Source: an uncultured Granulosicoccaceae bacterium (GTDB lineage: Bacteria > Pseudomonadota > Gammaproteobacteria > Granulosicoccales > Granulosicoccaceae). Taken from it: DNA of 48,398 bases. Shown here piece by piece: positions 46,971-48,398 of this stretch (position 1 is the stretch's first letter; every line of letters starts with the position of its first letter). The notes beneath the pieces were generated by a model, which was not told the origin of the DNA, did not search any database, and saw nothing but the letters and a program-made list of their open reading frames with translations. Location: positions 1 to 48,398 of the forward strand of contig CALHNS010000094.1 in assembly GCA_938035125.1 (NCBI GenBank), read 5' to 3'. A program made the position numbers and the translations under genes.

Positions 46971-48398
46971 ATGACTGGGTCCGACGCCATCATCGACAAC
47001 CAAAATCAGTTGTCTTATGCCTCCATGGAGGCGCTGGAACTGCAGCACCAACCGTTCGCAGATGCCCCAGTGGGCGGCGAATTGTTTACCGATTCCACCA
47101 CCACATCGTTACTAACCGACATCAACGCAGCGCTTTATGGCACCGACGATGTGTTGCTGATTTTAGGTAATGAAGGCAGTGGCCGCTCAACGTTACTGCG
47201 TCAATTGGCTTCAAGCCAAAAATCACGTATTGCCTGCTTCAGTGTTAAAGGTTCTGCTCGATTCGATACCGCACATTTATTCGGCAGTGTGTTGGATGCC
47301 TTTAAAACCCCAGTTCCTGCCGATTTGAAAGATGCCTTAGATGCCCTAATACCGAACTTACAAGGCACCTTTGAACGCTATAACCGATTAAGCACCATCG
47401 TATTAGATGATGCTGAATTGGTGCCTGTTGAAGAATTAACGAAACTACTCAGTAGTGCATTGTATTTGAATGGCCACGAAGAGCCTTTACTGCGAATATT
47501 GCTTGCCAGCACGCCTGAATTTGAAGACAAACTCCCCGACGTATTACCGCAAGGTGCCGAGATTCGATACGCCTCTTTAATGATCGATCCGTTGGATGCT
47601 GAACGGGCTGAGAATTATCTAGAGTTTCGGCTCAATCAAGCAGGCTACTTTGACGAATTCCCGTTCACAGAAAGTGACACCGATTCGATCATGGAACAGT
47701 CCGAAGGCTTCCCTGGTCCGTTAAATAAATACGCAGCGCTTAATTTAAATGCACAACATGGCCAACATGCAGATTCTGTTCTACCACCTGAATTAATGGA
47801 AAAACGCGCAGGCGGCAGTATGGTCAAAATGCTGCTCGGTGGGCTTGCCTGCTTAATGATCATGGCAGGACTATTCATGTTCACGCAGAATGATGGAGAG
47901 CGAAGCCCAGCAGCTCTAAGGGGAAGCGATGAGTACCGCACCGTTGAAACAGTTGCCGTAACACCGGGCGCGAATTCCACTACACAAGAGCTTGAATTGG
48001 TGGAATTGGACACAGCAACCAACAACACTGAAGTTGCCAGTAATGCAGCAAACTCAACAGCTGCATCCACACCTTCTGCTGTTCAAGGCAACACTACGGC
48101 GCCCGATTCTGCCGAAGCGCCAGATCCTGAACCAGATTCGCAGCCAGAATCACAACAAGAACCATCGGCCACTCCAACACCAGCGGCAGAACCTACGCAG
48201 CCAACACCTGAACCAGAACCCGCGCCAGAGCCCGACCTTGCGCCAGAACCTGCGCCTACTCCTGAGCCTGAACCCACTCCTGAGCCTACTCCAGCGGCTG
48301 AACCTGCATCGAACCCCGACAGTAATTCTGATGCTGCGCTATTGGCTGACGCAACAAATGGCGCTAACGCAGCATCACCTAGCGCACCTGTTACATCA
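46971..48398 (+). CDS. damX: DamX-like AAA/SPOR-type division protein (3' end outside window)
   Basis: The open frame from the ATG at 46971 covers 476 codons to the edge. Residues about 45-260 are an AAA-type ATPase-like domain with P-loop GNEGSGRST (66-74) and Walker B TIVLDDAEL. The P-loop lysine is replaced by Arg72. A membrane segment near 287-304 (LLGGLACLMIMAGLFMF) is followed by a long Pro/Glu/Thr/Ala-rich periplasmic linker with TPEPEP repeats. In the family a peptidoglycan-binding SPOR domain follows, which would lie beyond the window. Position after aroKB supports the DamX assignment; DamX acts at the division septum. Confidence 0.85.
   Translation, partial: MTGSDAIIDNQNQLSYASMEALELQHQPFADAPVGGELFTDSTTTSLLTDINAALYGTDDVLLILGNEGSGRSTLLRQLASSQKSRIACFSVKGSARFDTAHLFGSVLDAFKTPVPADLKDALDALIPNLQGTFERYNRLSTIVLDDAELVPVEELTKLLSSALYLNGHEEPLLRILLASTPEFEDKLPDVLPQGAEIRYASLMIDPLDAERAENYLEFRLNQAGYFDEFPFTESDTDSIMEQSEGFPGPLNKYAALNLNAQHGQHADSVLPPELMEKRAGGSMVKMLLGGLACLMIMAGLFMFTQNDGERSPAALRGSDEYRTVETVAVTPGANSTTQELELVELDTATNNTEVASNAANSTAASTPSAVQGNTTAPDSAEAPDPEPDSQPESQQEPSATPTPAAEPTQPTPEPEPAPEPDLAPEPAPTPEPEPTPEPTPAAEPASNPDSNSDAALLADATNGANAASPSAPVTS

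Noticed and set aside
48083-48277. Minus-strand Gly/Ser-rich frame
   Set aside because: It is the antisense of the Pro/Glu linker of the DamX-like protein.

Overview
The window is a chromosomal segment of an aerobic, rod-type gammaproteobacterium, probably marine. The gene blocks rsmD-ftsYEX-rpoH, mrcA/pilMNOPQ-aroKB-damX, gltD-hemE and the cox cluster with DUF2244, Cox11 and SURF1 are arranged as in Pseudomonas-like and early-branching Gammaproteobacteria. I cannot name the genus. No rRNA, tRNA, transposase, integrase or CRISPR array was found. Base composition looks moderate and even by eye (not computed).

Region 1 (1-9608, minus strand) is one uninterrupted reading frame that leaves the window at its left edge. 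It encodes at least 3202 residues of a Sec-exported surface protein with a cadherin-like N-terminus and about 20 bacterial Ig-like repeats. The repeats form a higher-order pattern, interrupted twice by a pair of a second repeat type that carries EF-hand-like loops.

Region 2 (9739-17626) is housekeeping: a gamma-glutamylcyclotransferase-like gene, a 2[4Fe-4S] ferredoxin, coaD and rsmD on the minus strand; ftsY-ftsE-ftsX and rpoH on the plus strand; then a convergent two-component system. A perfect CIRCE operator (the HrcA binding site) lies directly before rpoH. This suggests that the heat-shock sigma factor itself is under HrcA control, and it is the most striking regulatory signal in the window.

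Region 3 (17792-21119) holds a secreted multi-domain glycoside hydrolase family 16 enzyme with four fibronectin-III-like modules and Pro/Glu linkers, followed by a GNAT acetyltransferase. Region 4 (21123-29539) is a caa3-type cytochrome c oxidase cluster: coxB (fused to cytochrome c), coxA, a tiny membrane protein, Cox11, coxC, a LOG-family gene, DUF2909, SURF1, an atypical SCO-like protein and heme O synthase. No heme A synthase gene is present. The leader of the tiny gene has been tandemly duplicated and contains a possible coupled upstream ORF.

Region 5 (29639-36884) holds a BioC-like methyltransferase, plsY, tsaD, rpsU, yqeY, gltD (without gltB), hemE and an orphan aminotransferase. rpsU is not followed by dnaG-rpoD here. 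After a 443-bp gene-free stretch with two hairpins, region 6 (37328-48398) has mrcA (PBP1A), divergent from pilM-N-O-P-Q, then aroK-aroB and a partial damX-like gene that leaves the right edge. Together, regions 2, 5 and 6 supply cell division, envelope synthesis, type IV pilus assembly and the shikimate pathway. The two large exported proteins of regions 1 and 3 point to a surface-attached, polysaccharide-using lifestyle (inference).
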